DNA of 64,000 nt from Certhia americana (Eukaryota; Chordata; Aves; Passeriformes; Certhiidae). The translations under genes were made by a program, and so were the position numbers. The first letter of the stretch is position 1. Each line of letters begins with the position of its first letter. Shown here piece after piece: positions 1 through 12,420 of the stretch. The stretch is taken from the NCBI GenBank assembly GCA_018697195.1, contig CM031866.1:6397418-6461417 (forward strand), read 5' to 3'. The notes beneath the pieces are model-generated. The model did no database searches, was not told the DNA's origin, and saw nothing but the letters and a program-made list of their open reading frames with translations.

Positions 1-3000
1 TGGCCCTCTGCAGGGAGTCTGTTCCAGTGGGACACAGGCAGGGCTCCTGCTTGGGCAAGCCTTCACCCACTGCTGCCCAGCTGTGTCAGAAACCCTGAGA
101 ATGGCAGTGATGTGCAAGGGGCTGCTCATTCCGGGGCATCAGTCCCATGCCCATGGGGTCTTTGGGGTGCCAGGCAGCTTCACCAGGGTTGCTCCTGTCA
201 GGGCTCCCCAGGGAGAGCAGGTGCATTGGGCTAGGGGGAAAATATTGAGGTGGAAGGGCTGTTTTCTCCCTGAGCCCCACTTCTGAATTACTGAAGTGAG
301 ATACCTGGAGCAAAAGAGGTCACTGGAGTTCCTGGCAGTGCAAGAAAGAATAGCACAGGGGAAAATTCTGTAGATTCCCACTCCAATGAGAAGCATCTCC
401 CATCCAGAGACACCAGAGAGGAAAACACCCAGGCATGTTTTCTACTCCCTGCCTCAGTTTCCCTGCCTGTATCAGAGAGATGCCATTCTTGTGGCTCAGC
501 CCTGTCACCAGACTGCAGAAGACTCTGATGGAGGGCACCATGTCATATTCCCCTGCCCATGGACAGCACCAGGCACCCCACAATATCCAGTCAGCATCAT
601 CCCACTGGGCTCATCCCCCAGCAGCATGGGGATCAAGGATGTCACACCACCCCCAAAACCAGTGCCCAGAATGACACTAGGGCTTCTTTTGTACTGGAGA
701 TGGTGCAAGGTTACAGACTCTTCATGGTACTTGATATCCATCAATCACACCATCATAAATAAAACCAGTGTGAGGCCACCAGCATACCCTGGAATGTCAC
801 CACAGGGTCAGTCACAGGTGGGGACACAGTAAGGGGCCACACACCCAACTTGGGAACCCACTGCAGTCCTGCAACACAGCAAGGCTCTCTTCTGGGCAGA
901 TCAGCTCTGGGACCCGGAGGAAGCCACCATCACCTGGAGGAGGCACTGCCACCTGGAAGTGTCAGGGTGGCACTGCTTGGCTGGGGCTGCACACATGAGC
1001 ACCCTGTCCCCCTGTCCCCCAGGGCATGGGGTCACCCCTTGGCCTGGAGCAGAGTACAACTGCTAACAAAGCACAGTCAGAGAGGTTTCCAGGTCCCCTG
1101 CAATCCATCATCAGCTTTGCCCTCTGCTTGCAAAACCAAGGTTTAACCCACAGAAAGTTGAGGAGGTCTCAGGTCAGCTGCCCTGGGTGTGGGGGACACA
1201 GGAGCCCACCCGCCCCCATGACTTTCCCACCCCACTCTGCCACCTGGTGTCAGGCAGGCCCTGCTTCAGCAGCTGATGAGAAGGATTTGTGCCAAGCCAC
1301 ATCTTCCTCTGTCACAAATAGACAAATCTGCTCTTGCAGAGGAAAGTGGCCCAGCAAAGCAAGGGAATGGCACAAGCAGGGCACCCAGCTGGGTGCCTGA
1401 AGGCAGGTGGAAGGTAGGCAGGAGAAAGAAACTGGAGGGTTGCTTATTCTTGGTGGTGCTGGATGCCAGGGGGATTGGTGAGTTCACTGGAAGAGACTGC
1501 AGCGACAGCAAAGTCCCTGCCACAGAGGGCAGATGTGCCACCACCCTCCACCCAGCACCAGACCTGGGTGGCCCCTGGCCCTGCTTCTCCTGCTCAAACC
1601 CAGCACCCCTCACCTGTGCATGGACAGAGAGGAAATGATGGAGGTGATGCCCACAAAGGGCACGGCCACTCTTTGCACACTCAGACCCAAAAGAGGACGG
1701 GGGTATTTGGGAGCTGCCCGTGGTGAGAACACATCATTCCTGTTTCCAATCCTGCTTCCATCCCTCACTCCTGTCCCTGTGGAAGAGGGAGGCAGGAGCA
1801 GGGCATGAGTGATGGGGCTGTCAGAGCACAGAGATGGTATCTGGAGCAGAGGCCTTGCCGTTATTGCTGTCAGGGATGCTGGCAAATTGCTCTTTCAAGA
1901 AGTATCTCCATGAAGAATGAAATCAGTGATTCCTGTGAGAACTCTGCCCCACAGGGGCTCAGGAGCTGGGTTTCCCCTGGCCTTTGGGAGCCTCCAGAAA
2001 TTCCATGGGATGCACTCGGCCAAAACTAAACCCAAGTTCCTCTGCAGAGAGCTCCCCGTCTGCCCCATCCCAGCTGCCCTCTGCTTGGGGACACAAGCTG
2101 CTACCAAAACATTCATCTCAGACAAAAGAGCAGGGCTAGGAAGTGCCTGAGGAGCTCCTGACCACAGGCAGAAGTAAAGGCAGCTGTTTGGTTTTTGGTC
2201 CTACTCTTTCCACCTACAGAGCTGCCTTTAACCTCTCACTCTCAGGCTGGCCATCCCCTGGGGACAATCTTTCCCCTTGCCACCCCACATCACAGGTAAA
2301 GGCTGCCCAATGCACTGTTTGTCTCCTGAGAACTGCAAACACCACAGCCCCTGGGGGCATGACCAGAGAGAGATCCGTGGTCCAATATCTGCTCAGTCAT
2401 CACAAGCTCCGACATCCCCTCCAGCCTCTGATCTCAGTATCGATCCAGCAGGCCTGCACTGAGGCTCACACCGCCCCGCTCCCTCTTACCAGAACACCAC
2501 TCCCGCTCACTGAAAATGATGAGCTGACATTTTCCTAGCCCCCTCCTGTCCAGAAGGATCTGCAGATCTGCCGACAGCAGGACCACTTTGCACACCTCTG
2601 ACAGACAGCCAGCCCCGGGCGGGCAGAGCTGCCGAGCTCTCAGCGGTGCCGGGCAGAGAGCAGGGTGTAAGCTCTTACAGAAAGGCAGGGAAAAGGGGCT
2701 GATGCCCTGCCTTGGGAATTCGCCTGCAGGTTCATGTGCCCCTTTCCAGAGAACCCAAAAGCTACACCTTGGGGAGGGTCCAGCTTGCAGAGTAAATGCC
2801 CAGGTGCTAGTGCCAGCTTTCAGGAAGGGATGTCAGGGTTGGTTTGAGGGCACAGCATCCACCATGGCAACACTGAGATGGACTGCAGGAGGAAAATATC
2901 AGCCCCTGCAGAGCCAAGAGGCATTTGCCTCTCACCTGAGCTGTGCAGGCACACAGGCATCAAAAGTATTGCTCCCTGAATCAGAGCTCCTTGTTCCCAC

Positions 3001-3395
3001 CAGCCTTGGAAGCATCTTTTGATCTCATGTCTGTATTACTTTGCAAGTGCTTGGCAGGAGGACCCCTGTGCAGCAGGGAAGGTCACATCCTGAACTTGGG
3101 TCAGCATGGCCCAAGGAACCTGCAGGAAGAGCAGCAGGAAGGGGCCAAGGAAGGGTGTGTGGGACAATCATTTTTGGGCAGTGACAGCTGTGTGATGAAA
3201 GGTGAAGGTCTCAGCTCAGGGATGTCACTGGAGAGCAGCCTCTGGTAGTAGGCTCCAAGCTTGGGTTGACCTTGGCCATACTGTGGACATGTGGGGACAA
3301 GGGCAGGGTGAAGCCATTCCAGCTGGTGTCCTGTCTACTCCACAAGGCTGATAACAAAGTGTAGGGGAAAGCATCTGACTGAGAACTGTTTGCTC
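1..3395. other. non-genic GC-rich stretch, no supported gene
   Basis: Moderately GC-rich sequence with many CAG/CTG- and CCC-rich words. Open frames here reach about 148 codons (386-832 +) but overlap freely on all strands. They have low-complexity compositions rich in Pro, Ser, Cys and His, and no domain is recognisable. I see no repeat family, CpG cluster or RNA gene. Confidence 0.6.
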
Positions 3396-3622
3396 AAATT
3401 ATCAAGAAAAAAAAAATCAGGAGAAAACACATTCAACTGAGGTCTAAAGAAACAGCCCTGTCACAAAGATAACAAATATTGCTGTGCTTGCATTCAGTGT
3501 TGGGACCTGAACCAGTCTCCCACCTAGGCAGCTCCTGAATTAATGTGCCTAGCCAGGGAAAAGGTCTGGTCATGGCTGCAATGTCCAAAGCATGGTCTGG
3601 GGAGGATGACTGCAATTAAATC

Positions 3623-3640
3623 TTTTTTTTAAAAAAAAAA
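3623..3640. repeat. T8-A10 self-complementary tract
   Basis: Eight T are followed directly by ten A, giving a perfectly self-complementary A/T block. A separate ten-A run lies about 200 bases upstream (3407-3416). This is simple sequence that may extrude or bend. No target-site duplication is visible that would mark it as a retroposon tail. Confidence 0.7.
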
Positions 3641-3660
3641 GACTGAAACAAAGGTCTTAG

Positions 3661-4250
3661 AAAGCCCAAGGAATAGGAAAAAGAATAATGTGGAGCAGAT
3701 TATAGCTGCCATCAAGGAATCAAGGCAGCTCTTTGATCTGGCAGCAGGACTCGGCAGAGCCGGCCCCTCTCCAGCCGGAGGAAAGAGGAGGATTCTGAGT
3801 CCGGGATGGGGAAACAGGGGCCAGGCTGCAAAGCCTGAGGGCAGCTGCTGGGAGAGAAGCAGGGGAGGGAGCTGCAAAGGAGTCCCAGGAGGCACTTGGG
3901 ATGGCCATGCTGCAGGCAGATAACGGGAATTACAGTCCCAGCATTGTTCCTCTGATGTCCTGCCATCTGCACCTCTCTCGGGGCATTTTACACTCTCAGA
4001 GCCACTCGCCTGTAGGCACCAGTCAGGAAATTCGTGATGTGAGTGGCTGGGACATGCAGTCAAAGACACAACCCTTTCCAGGACAAAGGAGAAGGAGCAT
4101 CCATCATGTTCCCACATGATTTTCCCCAAATCAAGTCTGTTCAAAAATCCCATGTTTCTAATTCAGTCTCTTAACAGACAAGTGGAGTATTTGGGACTGC
4201 AGTGGGGTCACAGAGTGATTGGAATATCCCACACTGCAGGACCTCGATGT
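3661..4250. other. non-genic stretch
   Basis: GC-rich first half and mixed second half. A 174-codon antisense open frame (3629-4153 -) is Pro/Ser/Leu-rich and reads like chance. Nothing else is supported. Confidence 0.5.
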
Positions 4251-4254
4251 AAGA

Positions 4255-4310
4255 AGAATTGCTCTAGATTTTAAAATTAATTAAAATCGATTGATTAATT
4301 AGACCGCAAG
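4255..4310. promoter_or_regulatory. AT-rich homeodomain/PBX-HOX motif cluster
   Basis: A compact AT-rich island in GC-rich surroundings. It holds TTAATTAA at 4277-4284 and TGATTAAT at 4292-4299, the latter matching the PBX-HOX composite consensus TGATNNAT and running into a further TAATTA-type core. Regulatory function is inferred from motif density only. Conservation could not be tested. Confidence 0.35.
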
Positions 4311-7014
4311 CCTTCAGCTTTTTTTCAGGCATGTTTTTAAGAACAATAGGAAGATCTACAACCATTCCAAGTCCTGTTCCTTGCACTGTGAGGTTCCATC
4401 CAAATAATCTGATCCTCCAGCCAGGTACCTGTACCCCTGTGAGCTTTCCTCAAGACCCACTGCCTGGTTCATGGAAACTTAGGCTGATGCTGGCATGGTG
4501 GGGAGGAAACTGTACAAAAGGGATAATGTTCATGACACACACCTCATCAGAGAGGTAACAGTGCTCATCTTGGGCCCTTACCAAGCCTCCAGGTTGAATC
4601 ACAGCTCACTGGAGAATCGATTCCTTCTTGCCCTGTGCTCTTCCCTGCACACAGGCAGAGAAACATGTTCCATATCCCCATCCACCCTTGTGAGGAAGCT
4701 AAATTGCTTTAGAAGAAGTTCCCCAGCCTGTTTATGCCTCCAAGTCTGTTACTGAACTTTCTTCGTGGGGGTTTCTGTTGGGTCCCAGGGCAGGGTTAAG
4801 CAGAGAAGAAACTAATATAATACAACTCTTCATACAATGATTTACCAAAATCTTTTTGTAGGGTGCTGCTTTCCCAAATAAATCTGGTGAAGCTAATATT
4901 ATCTACAACAGGGTAAGGAAGGCAGCTTTTGCCTAATATTCTTCCCAAAAGTCAGGGGGATGAGGAACTTGCAGGCCCCTCAACTGACTGGGGAGATGGC
5001 TGTGGCCCCAAAGGGGCACCATGTCAAAATTCTCTGCTAGCTCTCTCAGCACAAAGATGAGCTGGGACAACAGCTGCTTGAAATGGTTGTTTGGACCATC
5101 AGAGGATTCAGGAAACCTTGAATCACTTTAAATGTCTCCTCATCCCATAATGGATGCAAGTGAGACATCTGGTCCCACTCCCAACCCACCATGCAGGGAG
5201 AAGTGACCATGTCAAACCCAAAGCAAGCAGGACCCACAAATCCTGGCTTAGCCAGCAGCCCTGGGCTGAGCAAGAAGGACTCTGTCCCAGACACCTCACC
5301 TCACTCTGGAGAAAAGCAAATAAACACAGGCTGCTTCCCCTCGGCAGCTGCTGGCATCTGTGTTTTCCTACTTTGATGCCTCTCCAGCACCACCTGAAAG
5401 CTGGAGCTCCTGGAGCAGAAGTTGACAGGCTGGCAGCAGCCCCAGCAGCAGGACTGTGCCCCTGAGCCCTCCTCTCCTGGCTCTGCCACACTTGTTTCTC
5501 GACATGGGTTTTGCAGAGTCGTTAACAATCCCGCTAATGCAGCATCTCATCTCTCCCTGCCCAGGGATGACAGCAGCTGGGGCTCAATGGTATAATTGTG
5601 TTTTGATCCCCTGTGCCAGACCTCCTGGGCACACACTGGGAGGGACACCACCTTATAGGAGGGGGTCTTGCTGTGGGGGAAGGAGCTCTCGCAAGCTCTG
5701 CTCACCTGGGGAGAAAGAAGGGCTTGGAGGGGGGCTCCACAGGAAAACCCTTTATTGTTCCCAGGGGACTGGGCTAAACAGGTTAGTCTGGGAGACCCTG
5801 GGGCACACAGGTGTGTTGGTGGGATTGTCCTCAAGGTCCCCAGGTCAACCCCCCTACACTGCCCTCGGTCCCTGTGAGCCTCAAGGGGAACCGAGGGCAG
5901 CAGCCTGGTGTGCGAGCTGTGGCCACGTCCTGCCAAAGTGTCTGCAATAAACAGATCAATAATTAAGGGAGGATGTACATTAGCCTTTGAACACACTCCA
6001 GGTGGAGCTTATTTTAACCTTCCGAGGCAAGTGTGTGGGGTGAACAAAGGGGGGGGCCTGCAGTGAGGCTGCAGGAGGATGAGGTGTGGACTATGGAGGA
6101 ACAAGAGGAGGAGGGCTGGCAAGTTGGAGGATTTGGGACATGTGTGGGAAGCAGCCAGCTGGGGGAACCATAGGGGGCCAAGCAGAAGAGAGCTGCAGGC
6201 GTTTGCAGCAGCACACCAAATAATTGCAATGATCTCTTGTGTCAGTTTGGTTGGTTACAGGCACCAGCGAGGTCAAACTCAAGGTCTCCATGCTCATCTG
6301 GGACACACTGCAGGGCAGGAAAGCAGCAGAGGACACCAGCAAGCCCTGAAGGTGTCTGGGCACCTGTGTCAAATTGTTCTTCATACTGGCACCTGTATCA
6401 CCCCTGCTCTGACACATCTCATACCAGCAGGGAAAAGCCAAAGCCCAAGATCTCGAAGTGCAGGTAAATCTGAAAGGGTAAGTGCCCACACCTTCCAACC
6501 CATGGCTGAGCAATTCTCAGCCCTGAGCAATTCCCCCATCACCCCAGCAGTCTGAAAAGGGGCCCTGCCCATCCTCACAGAGAAAGGTTGACATGACTTA
6601 TGCCTACAGTACATCCAATCTTGCTTGCCACAAGCTTCTGCGTTTGGACTAGTGCTGGAAACCACACAGGAGCATCAGCTAATGTGAAATACAACCCACC
6701 TTCTCAGTGGCATGGGGTCCCCAGAGCCCATCTTCCCATTCCACCCTCCCCTTGCTCAGCACCCTCCCCCTGCCAGGCAAGGCTGTGGTTTGTGATAGCC
6801 CAGCACATCAACAGAGGACCCAGTAGCAGCATTAACCAGAGCCCTGCCAGCCATGCTCCTCCCAGGGAGCTGGGGAGGCTCTGGGAATGCCCTGCAGGGA
6901 GCTGGAGACAGACATCTTCCAGACAGAGCTGACTTGGTTCCCAGTCTCAAACAATGGAGAGTTTCCCTGCAGCAAAGAGCTTCAACTACGAATAACTACC
7001 AGTGAAACACTTGT
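4311..7014. other. non-genic stretch
   Basis: No gene or interspersed repeat is recognised. A G8 run lies at 6049-6056. An AT-richer patch at about 4790-4920 has few strong motifs. Open frames up to 164 codons (5456-5950 +) look like chance. Confidence 0.55.
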
Positions 7015-7095
7015 GATGCAGTTCAGATGAGTAAAATAAATAAAAGTGATTAATGACTGATTAAATATTAAAGAATGGCTTTATTTTTTTCAAAC
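7015..7095. promoter_or_regulatory. AT-rich segment with PBX-HOX-like site
   Basis: TGATTAATGA at 7047-7056 matches the PBX-HOX composite consensus TGATNNATKR, and a related TGATTAAA follows at 7058-7065. The sequence has an abrupt AT composition relative to its flanks. This is a candidate enhancer fragment by motif content only. Confidence 0.3.
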
Positions 7096-8019
7096 ACACA
7101 GAACATTGCACACAGCTGAAATCTGGAGATGTCCCCTACAGGTGAAATGACCAAGGAGACCTGAAATGACACCAGGTTCTTCCTGGTGCTGTAATGAAGA
7201 GCATCTTGATGGAGACCTCTGCTCCCCACCATGACAGAGGTGGATCCAGCAGTCATCTCATGTGCAGATTCTTCAAATGGAATTTCTACGATCAAACAGA
7301 TAAGCTGAGCCTGCAGACCAGGCTGTGCCAGTCTGACCTGTCTGTGTACAGACCTGGCTGTGCTGAGCAGGCAGATTCAGTAGCAGTTGTTTCATTGTGC
7401 TGCAGGGTTCCCCTCACTCCCTCACCTCCCGCTGTGATGTGTCAGAGCATCTAACCAAGTCATAATAAATATTTCCACCTATTGCTTATTAACACTGGCA
7501 AGAAGAGAGTGCCTTCTCTCACCTGTCCTGCCACAAGAGACATCACCACATCTCAATCAAAACAGCAGGAAAACAAGGTTTTGCATGGTCCAAAGTCCAA
7601 GTCCCATGCCTCAGACACAGAAGCCCCAGGCTGAGCAACCAGCAAACCTCCATGCAGGGAAAACACGTGAAGAGTGCACGGCCACTTCACAGGCAGTTTG
7701 CAAAGGGATGAAAAAAACATATTTTGTTATGGAATAAATCCTTCAGCACCATCAGGTCCTTTGCTCCATCCCCAAAATCCTGCCAGAGGGGGCTGTTCCT
7801 AAACACACCTCCCTTCAGGGTTATTTCAACTGAGTGAAAACTTTGTTCGTGGTGCTAACTTTATTTTTTTGGTAATGAGGAGTCCAAGAGGAAATGCAGC
7901 ATCACACATGCATCAGCCCCATCTTTGGAGAAAAATATTGTCCTGCTCCCATCCCTTCCCCTGCCATCTCTGGCTGGCCATAGCCACTGCCCAAGCAAGG
8001 AGAGGGATGCTGCTCAGTT
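7096..8019. other. non-genic stretch
   Basis: Mixed-composition unique-looking sequence with no recognised gene, repeat or dense motif cluster. Confidence 0.5.
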
Positions 8020-8185
8020 AAAATCCTGATTATTAAGAACTCAAAGGGAAAGGAATGAATGAGTGCCAAATGGCAAAGGATAAAATCAATATGGGGAGAG
8101 CTGTTATTTAAGCTTCTGAGCTCTGGGGTATTACAAACATTGGAGAGCAATGAAATAAAAATGATACATAAAGTGACAACATCAT
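8020..8185. promoter_or_regulatory. candidate conserved non-coding element
   Basis: AT-rich, non-repetitive segment with interspersed TAAA/ATAAA words, an ATTATTAAGAAC stretch and AATCAATATGG. Texture resembles vertebrate conserved non-coding elements: long unique sequence, few CpG and no low complexity. No single diagnostic site is decisive. Confidence 0.25.
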
Positions 8186-8934
8186 CATGTCTGTATAACT
8201 GACGCCCTTAGCAGCTGTTTGGTCTGAACAACAGAAGTAAATCCAAATCTGTGCCTGCAGCCCAGGGCTGTCTGGCATTCCTAAGGGGGCACTTCTTGAT
8301 CACAGAGAGAGGAAATTACAGGATATTTTTGCCAACCAGATAGTTTTTAACCTGCTTTGGCCACCATGCCCTGGAAGGATGGAGGATCACATAGTCAGCA
8401 ATCAGTCCACAGACTGCACACTGATATTTCTGAAAGAGGTTGGGTCTTTGCTACAGGTGGGGGAGACCCCAAGGGCATCCCAGCAGCTTCAGGGGTACAG
8501 GGCAGCAGTGTGGCTCCCCGGGTGAAGGAGCCAGTCTGCTGCCACGGTCAGGGTCTGCCCTTGCAGGACTGGCCAGCCCTGAGACAAACTGCACTGCACA
8601 GGCAATGCTGAGGACAGATCCTGCAAACCAGGAATGAAAACACCAGGCTGGCAAGCAAAGTGTCTTTTCTGTGCCTCCAAGGCTTCCTGACACCCTCTTA
8701 TCACCCTTTAAAACTTCTCCACACCAACATGAAGCAATAATGTCTGTTTCTCTCTATTGGTGGAAAACCGAGATTAAGTTTTTTTCCAGCTTTCTATACC
8801 TCTCCAACATCTCTCCTCCTGTTGACCAGACCCTGGAAGCTTGTCAACACCCCCAAACCTGTCTTCAAGCTGTTCCTCACTGCCAGCCCCCCACTGCATC
8901 CTCCTCCCTGGGGCTGTGTGGGTATCACTGTTGC
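8186..8934. other. non-genic stretch upstream of the CpG island
   Basis: No gene is recognised. A 197-codon open frame (8671-9264 +) begins here and runs into the CpG island. Its length there is partly explained by the scarcity of stop codons in GC-rich DNA, and no domain is visible. Confidence 0.5.
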
Positions 8935-9600
8935 CACCGGTGGCAGGTTGTAGTCACCGGTGTCGCGGTCCCCTGGGGACAGGTGGGGCTGCGGGATGTC
9001 ACGGATGGAGCCCGAGCCACGAAACAGCGCCGAGTGCTTTGGGAGGCAGGGGACACCTCGGAGCAGAAGGAGCGGGTTGCGGGAGGATGCTGCAGTGCCG
9101 GGATTCGCACTGCCACCTTAGGGAAAGCCAAAGAAATGCTTAACCTGAGAGCGGGAAGCGTTGGCACTCTCGCCTTGGCTGGGAGACCAAGCAGCTCCTG
9201 CGAGGCCAAGGCAGGGTTTAACCTCCCGGCAGCGCGGGGAGCTGCGGGGGGAGCGCTGTGTTAACCCCGCTTAGGGCTGCGCCTCCGGAGCTGCTGCTGC
9301 ATTAACCCGGCTCTGGGAAAGCACCGAACCCGCTCCAGCGCGGGCAGGAAAAGGCTTTTAGCACAGCCCAGCCATTACTGCGCCATCGTTATGGGTGTGC
9401 TGGAGGGAGAGGAGCAGCCTACAGCTCCCACAGCACCATTTATCCTCCCGGAGCTGCTCGGGGATGCACTAATGGGATGTGCTGGTGTAAAGCGAGATGG
9501 TACCAGAGCCAAGCAAGGCACCGGAGCCGTGCCCGCCGGCACCAGGGCAGGGAGTGTGATCACAGTACCTGTCGGGCCGGCGCAGCCAAGATGGATGGGG
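8935..9600. promoter_or_regulatory. CpG island
   Basis: I count 31 CpG dinucleotides by hand in 8941-9360, far above the surrounding sequence, with high GC continuing to about 9590. Palindromic CACCGGTG-type words lie near the left edge. Near the right edge is CAGCCAAGATGG, which contains a YY1-like CAAGATGG core. On the minus strand, the complement of CAGTACCTGTCGG gives a GACAG/GTACTG junction that would serve as a splice donor. Vertebrate CpG islands usually mark promoters, so this could start a non-coding RNA or the first exon of a gene outside the window. Direction and transcript are unknown. Confidence 0.55.
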
Positions 9601-9995
9601 ACAGGGAGGGGACAGAAGTTCTTTCCTCCTTGCTCACCTCAGCATGCCGCTCCTAAACCTGGGAAAACCCAGTATGGCCTCCATCCCTTCTCTATCTAAA
9701 TTGCCTTTGGGCAAAATCCCTATGTCTTGTTCCTTAGGCTTTGCCCACCTTCTCTCACCCCTGCAGCGCCAGGATCAACTCACAGCTTCTCTCATCTACC
9801 CCATGGAGCTATGGATTTCTCCTACCCTCCTGCTGCACCCAGCTGCCAAGCAGGAGAGATAGGGAAGGGAAAAGGAAGGACTGAGAGCTTTGTAAAGGAG
9901 AACTGGGATCAGTGCTGCTTTGAGAGAGGAGTAGGGACAGCAGGAACAAAGCAGGAGGGGAAGGGATGCAGGGTATGGGATGCTGACAGCATCAC
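9601..9995. other. spacer between CpG island and pentanucleotide array
   Basis: Pyrimidine-rich then purine-rich sequence. Nothing coding or repetitive is recognised. Confidence 0.5.
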
Positions 9996-10102
9996 ATGGA
10001 TGGGATGGGATGGGATGGGATGGGATGGGATGGGATGGGATGGGNNNNNNNNNNGGATGGGATGGGATGGGATGGGATGGGATGGGATGGGATGGGATGG
10101 GT
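9996..10102. repeat. (TGGGA)n pentanucleotide microsatellite
   Basis: Essentially pure tandem TGGGA units run on both sides of an internal assembly gap. On the plus strand every unit supplies a GGG run separated by AT. Any four consecutive units therefore satisfy a G-quadruplex pattern of G3 tracts with two-base loops. Apparent Trp-Asp-Gly-Met or Ser-His-Pro-Ile peptides from this tract are simply the repeat read in frame. Confidence 0.95.
10045..10054. other. assembly gap (10 N)
   Basis: Ten N inside the TGGGA array. The TGGGA phase before and after the gap is offset by two bases relative to a true 10-base gap. If the array is uninterrupted, the missing length is 3 modulo 5, so the ten N are a placeholder and not a measured size. 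Confidence 0.95.
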
Positions 10103-11699
10103 TCAGGCGCTGCGGGGCAGGGCAGAGACCTGCCCTCTGGAGAATCAGGGCAACAGCAGTGGCTTGGCAGGACAAGGAGCTGCTGACAACCACATCTGTT
10201 GAGTAAACATAGTCCAGTAGAAGAGAAAGGGTCTAGAGAAACCTGAGAGCATTGCCTGCTTTCTGCTGCACCTGCTCCTTGCAAGCTTTCCTGCTTTGGG
10301 AAAGAGGTGTAAGGTCCCAAATACAGCCACAGACACTTTCAATGTCACAGGTTTCTCCAAGCCTCTCCAGAGTTCCTGGATTTTAATTCTTTCCACCTCC
10401 TCCCAAGTTCTCACACACATCTCTCCTGGTGATGCTCAGCTCCCACACCTGACCCCAGTTGAAGATGGAGCACAGAGCATCTCTGTGGTGGGTGGTTACA
10501 CTGCACTTCGCCCACTGGAAGTGTTGGGAGTAGGGAAGAAGAAGAAAGGAAAATTAAATAGAAGCAGAAAAACAGCCTCCAGGCTCTGCCTCCGTTTCTG
10601 TGAAACTTCAACTACGTGGCAAAAAAAATGAGGAAAGCAGGGGTTTTCCCATTCTGTTCTACACAGGCTCTGTTTCCAAAGTGGGGAGCACAACATGTTG
10701 GGAGGGCAAGAAGAAGGCAGATGTCACCTCAGAGACATCCTAAAATCCAGGAGCACTGGGAGCCAAGAGAAACTTGCCCAACTGAAGCCTCCCTGTAAGC
10801 AGCAGGTTAAGGCAGGTTTCCTTGGATACAGGGAGCACTCCAGCTGTTTAGCAAATGGCCAAGAGAAAACTCCAGCCTTGCTTTACAAAACAGGCAGGGA
10901 TTGATGCCACCCTCTTCTGGCTGCTGGGGAGCTGGGAAGAGGATGCTCCAGGGCTGGAGGCATAGCTGGGTGCTGATTGCACTTGGAGGGGGCACCACTG
11001 TGGGGAGGATGCTGATGCCTGCTGGGCTGGGATGCAGTAAAATATGGGACTGGACTTTTGTCCTGTGTTGGTTTTCATACTGGTCCCTTGAAAAGTGCCC
11101 ATCTCTAGTGAGTGGATGAGGAAGGTCCATCTTTAGTGCAGTAGGTAATCCATCCATGATGATGAGCAAGGTTCCTTATGGATAATTTAGTGCCAAGAAG
11201 GGTACTAGCACCTGGAGATGCTGAGGCATGCTCCCATATCTGCACTCACATCCCAAGCTGTGTCCCATGAGCAGGCATGCAGCACCTAGCAGCCTGTTGA
11301 GCTGCCTGGCCAGGAGCTGTGTGCAAAGAAGACTCACCAGCAGTGTCCTCAGCAGGGTGGTAGATGGGGTTTTCCAAGTAATTAAGCAAGTAACTGGGGC
11401 TGGGAGAAATCTTGTGAAGAGACACAGCATGCAGCTCTGTTCATCACTGGAAACATGGATTCACATGGGAAACACAAGGTGGAAGAAAGAAACCTACACA
11501 TAAGATAAGGGAGCAGACCTTCTTTTCTTCAAAATCCACCTACAAGCCTGGCCCCCAAGTTCAGAAGATGCCAAGACACACAGATCCAATGAGGAGTTGT
11601 TGAGACAGTATTGGCAATCCAGGGAAAGATTCTCCACATTCCTGTGTATCCGTGGCAGCACAGCAGATCAGATAGAGCTGGCTGGAAAAAGGAAAATGA
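10103..11699. other. non-genic stretch
   Basis: Unique mixed-GC sequence with no recognised exon, repeat family or motif cluster. The open frames present overlap one another in several frames. Confidence 0.5.
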
Positions 11700-12420
11700 G
11701 ATTCAAGGTGCTCTGTTTATCTGATATAGCACTTTCTTCTGGTTTAAGCTGATTATTTTTTGGAGATGGCTAAACTGAGACAAGGACAATTCTTCATGGG
11801 AGATGAGACTGCCACTAGGACAACCATTCTGGAAATCACTGAAGTGAAATTTGGCCGGCCTTCAAAACAAAGCCAATGTGACTGCTTTAATTAGAGGGAG
11901 AGGATCTACTACTGTGCATGTCCCTGATAGATGCTCAATTAATACAGTCCAGCAATTCTTGGGACGGTGGCAGAGAGCCCTGGTTGGGCTCCCCCAGTCA
12001 TTTTTCAATTCTGCTGCATCTTTGCCTCCGCTCCATCAAGTCATCATTAGGCAAACGCTCGGAGATGACACCAGCAGCAACACAGGGGAGAGCAAAGCTT
12101 CCACGTCAATGCACATGACTTGACAATGCAAATAGCTCGGGATGCACACTGCATGAGTATATATTATTAAGCAGCAATAAATGAACAAATTTCCCGTACT
12201 CGCCTGGTGGGTACAGGAGGGAGGATTCAGGAAAGGCCCCAGGAGCTGACAGCCTGAATCGCTCCCGTCTCAGCTTGTCTCTATCGAGTGGCTCGTTTGC
12301 TCTGGGTATTTGAAATCAATTCAATTAACATTCTTTATGCATTCACGTATAATAAAGTAGGGACAATTAAACCTAATAAAACTCAGGTAGCTGTGTCCTA
12401 CCCTCATTATGCCTTCTTGT
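11700..12420. promoter_or_regulatory. candidate conserved regulatory block with octamer site
   Basis: A long AT-leaning, repeat-free block with several TAAT cores (for example CTTTAATTAGAG and CTCAATTAATAC) and an exact POU octamer ATGCAAAT at 12126-12133. A second AT-rich stretch follows at about 12305-12385 with AATTCAATTAAC and AATAAAG words. A chance 90-codon open frame (11851-12123 +) crosses it but has no recognisable protein features. I read the block as a cluster of enhancer-like elements. Conservation is untested. Confidence 0.4.

Noticed and set aside
9996..10102. Trp-Asp-Gly-Met / Ser-His-Pro-Ile repeat proteins
   Set aside because: Translations of the TGGGA microsatellite; equally open in several frames.
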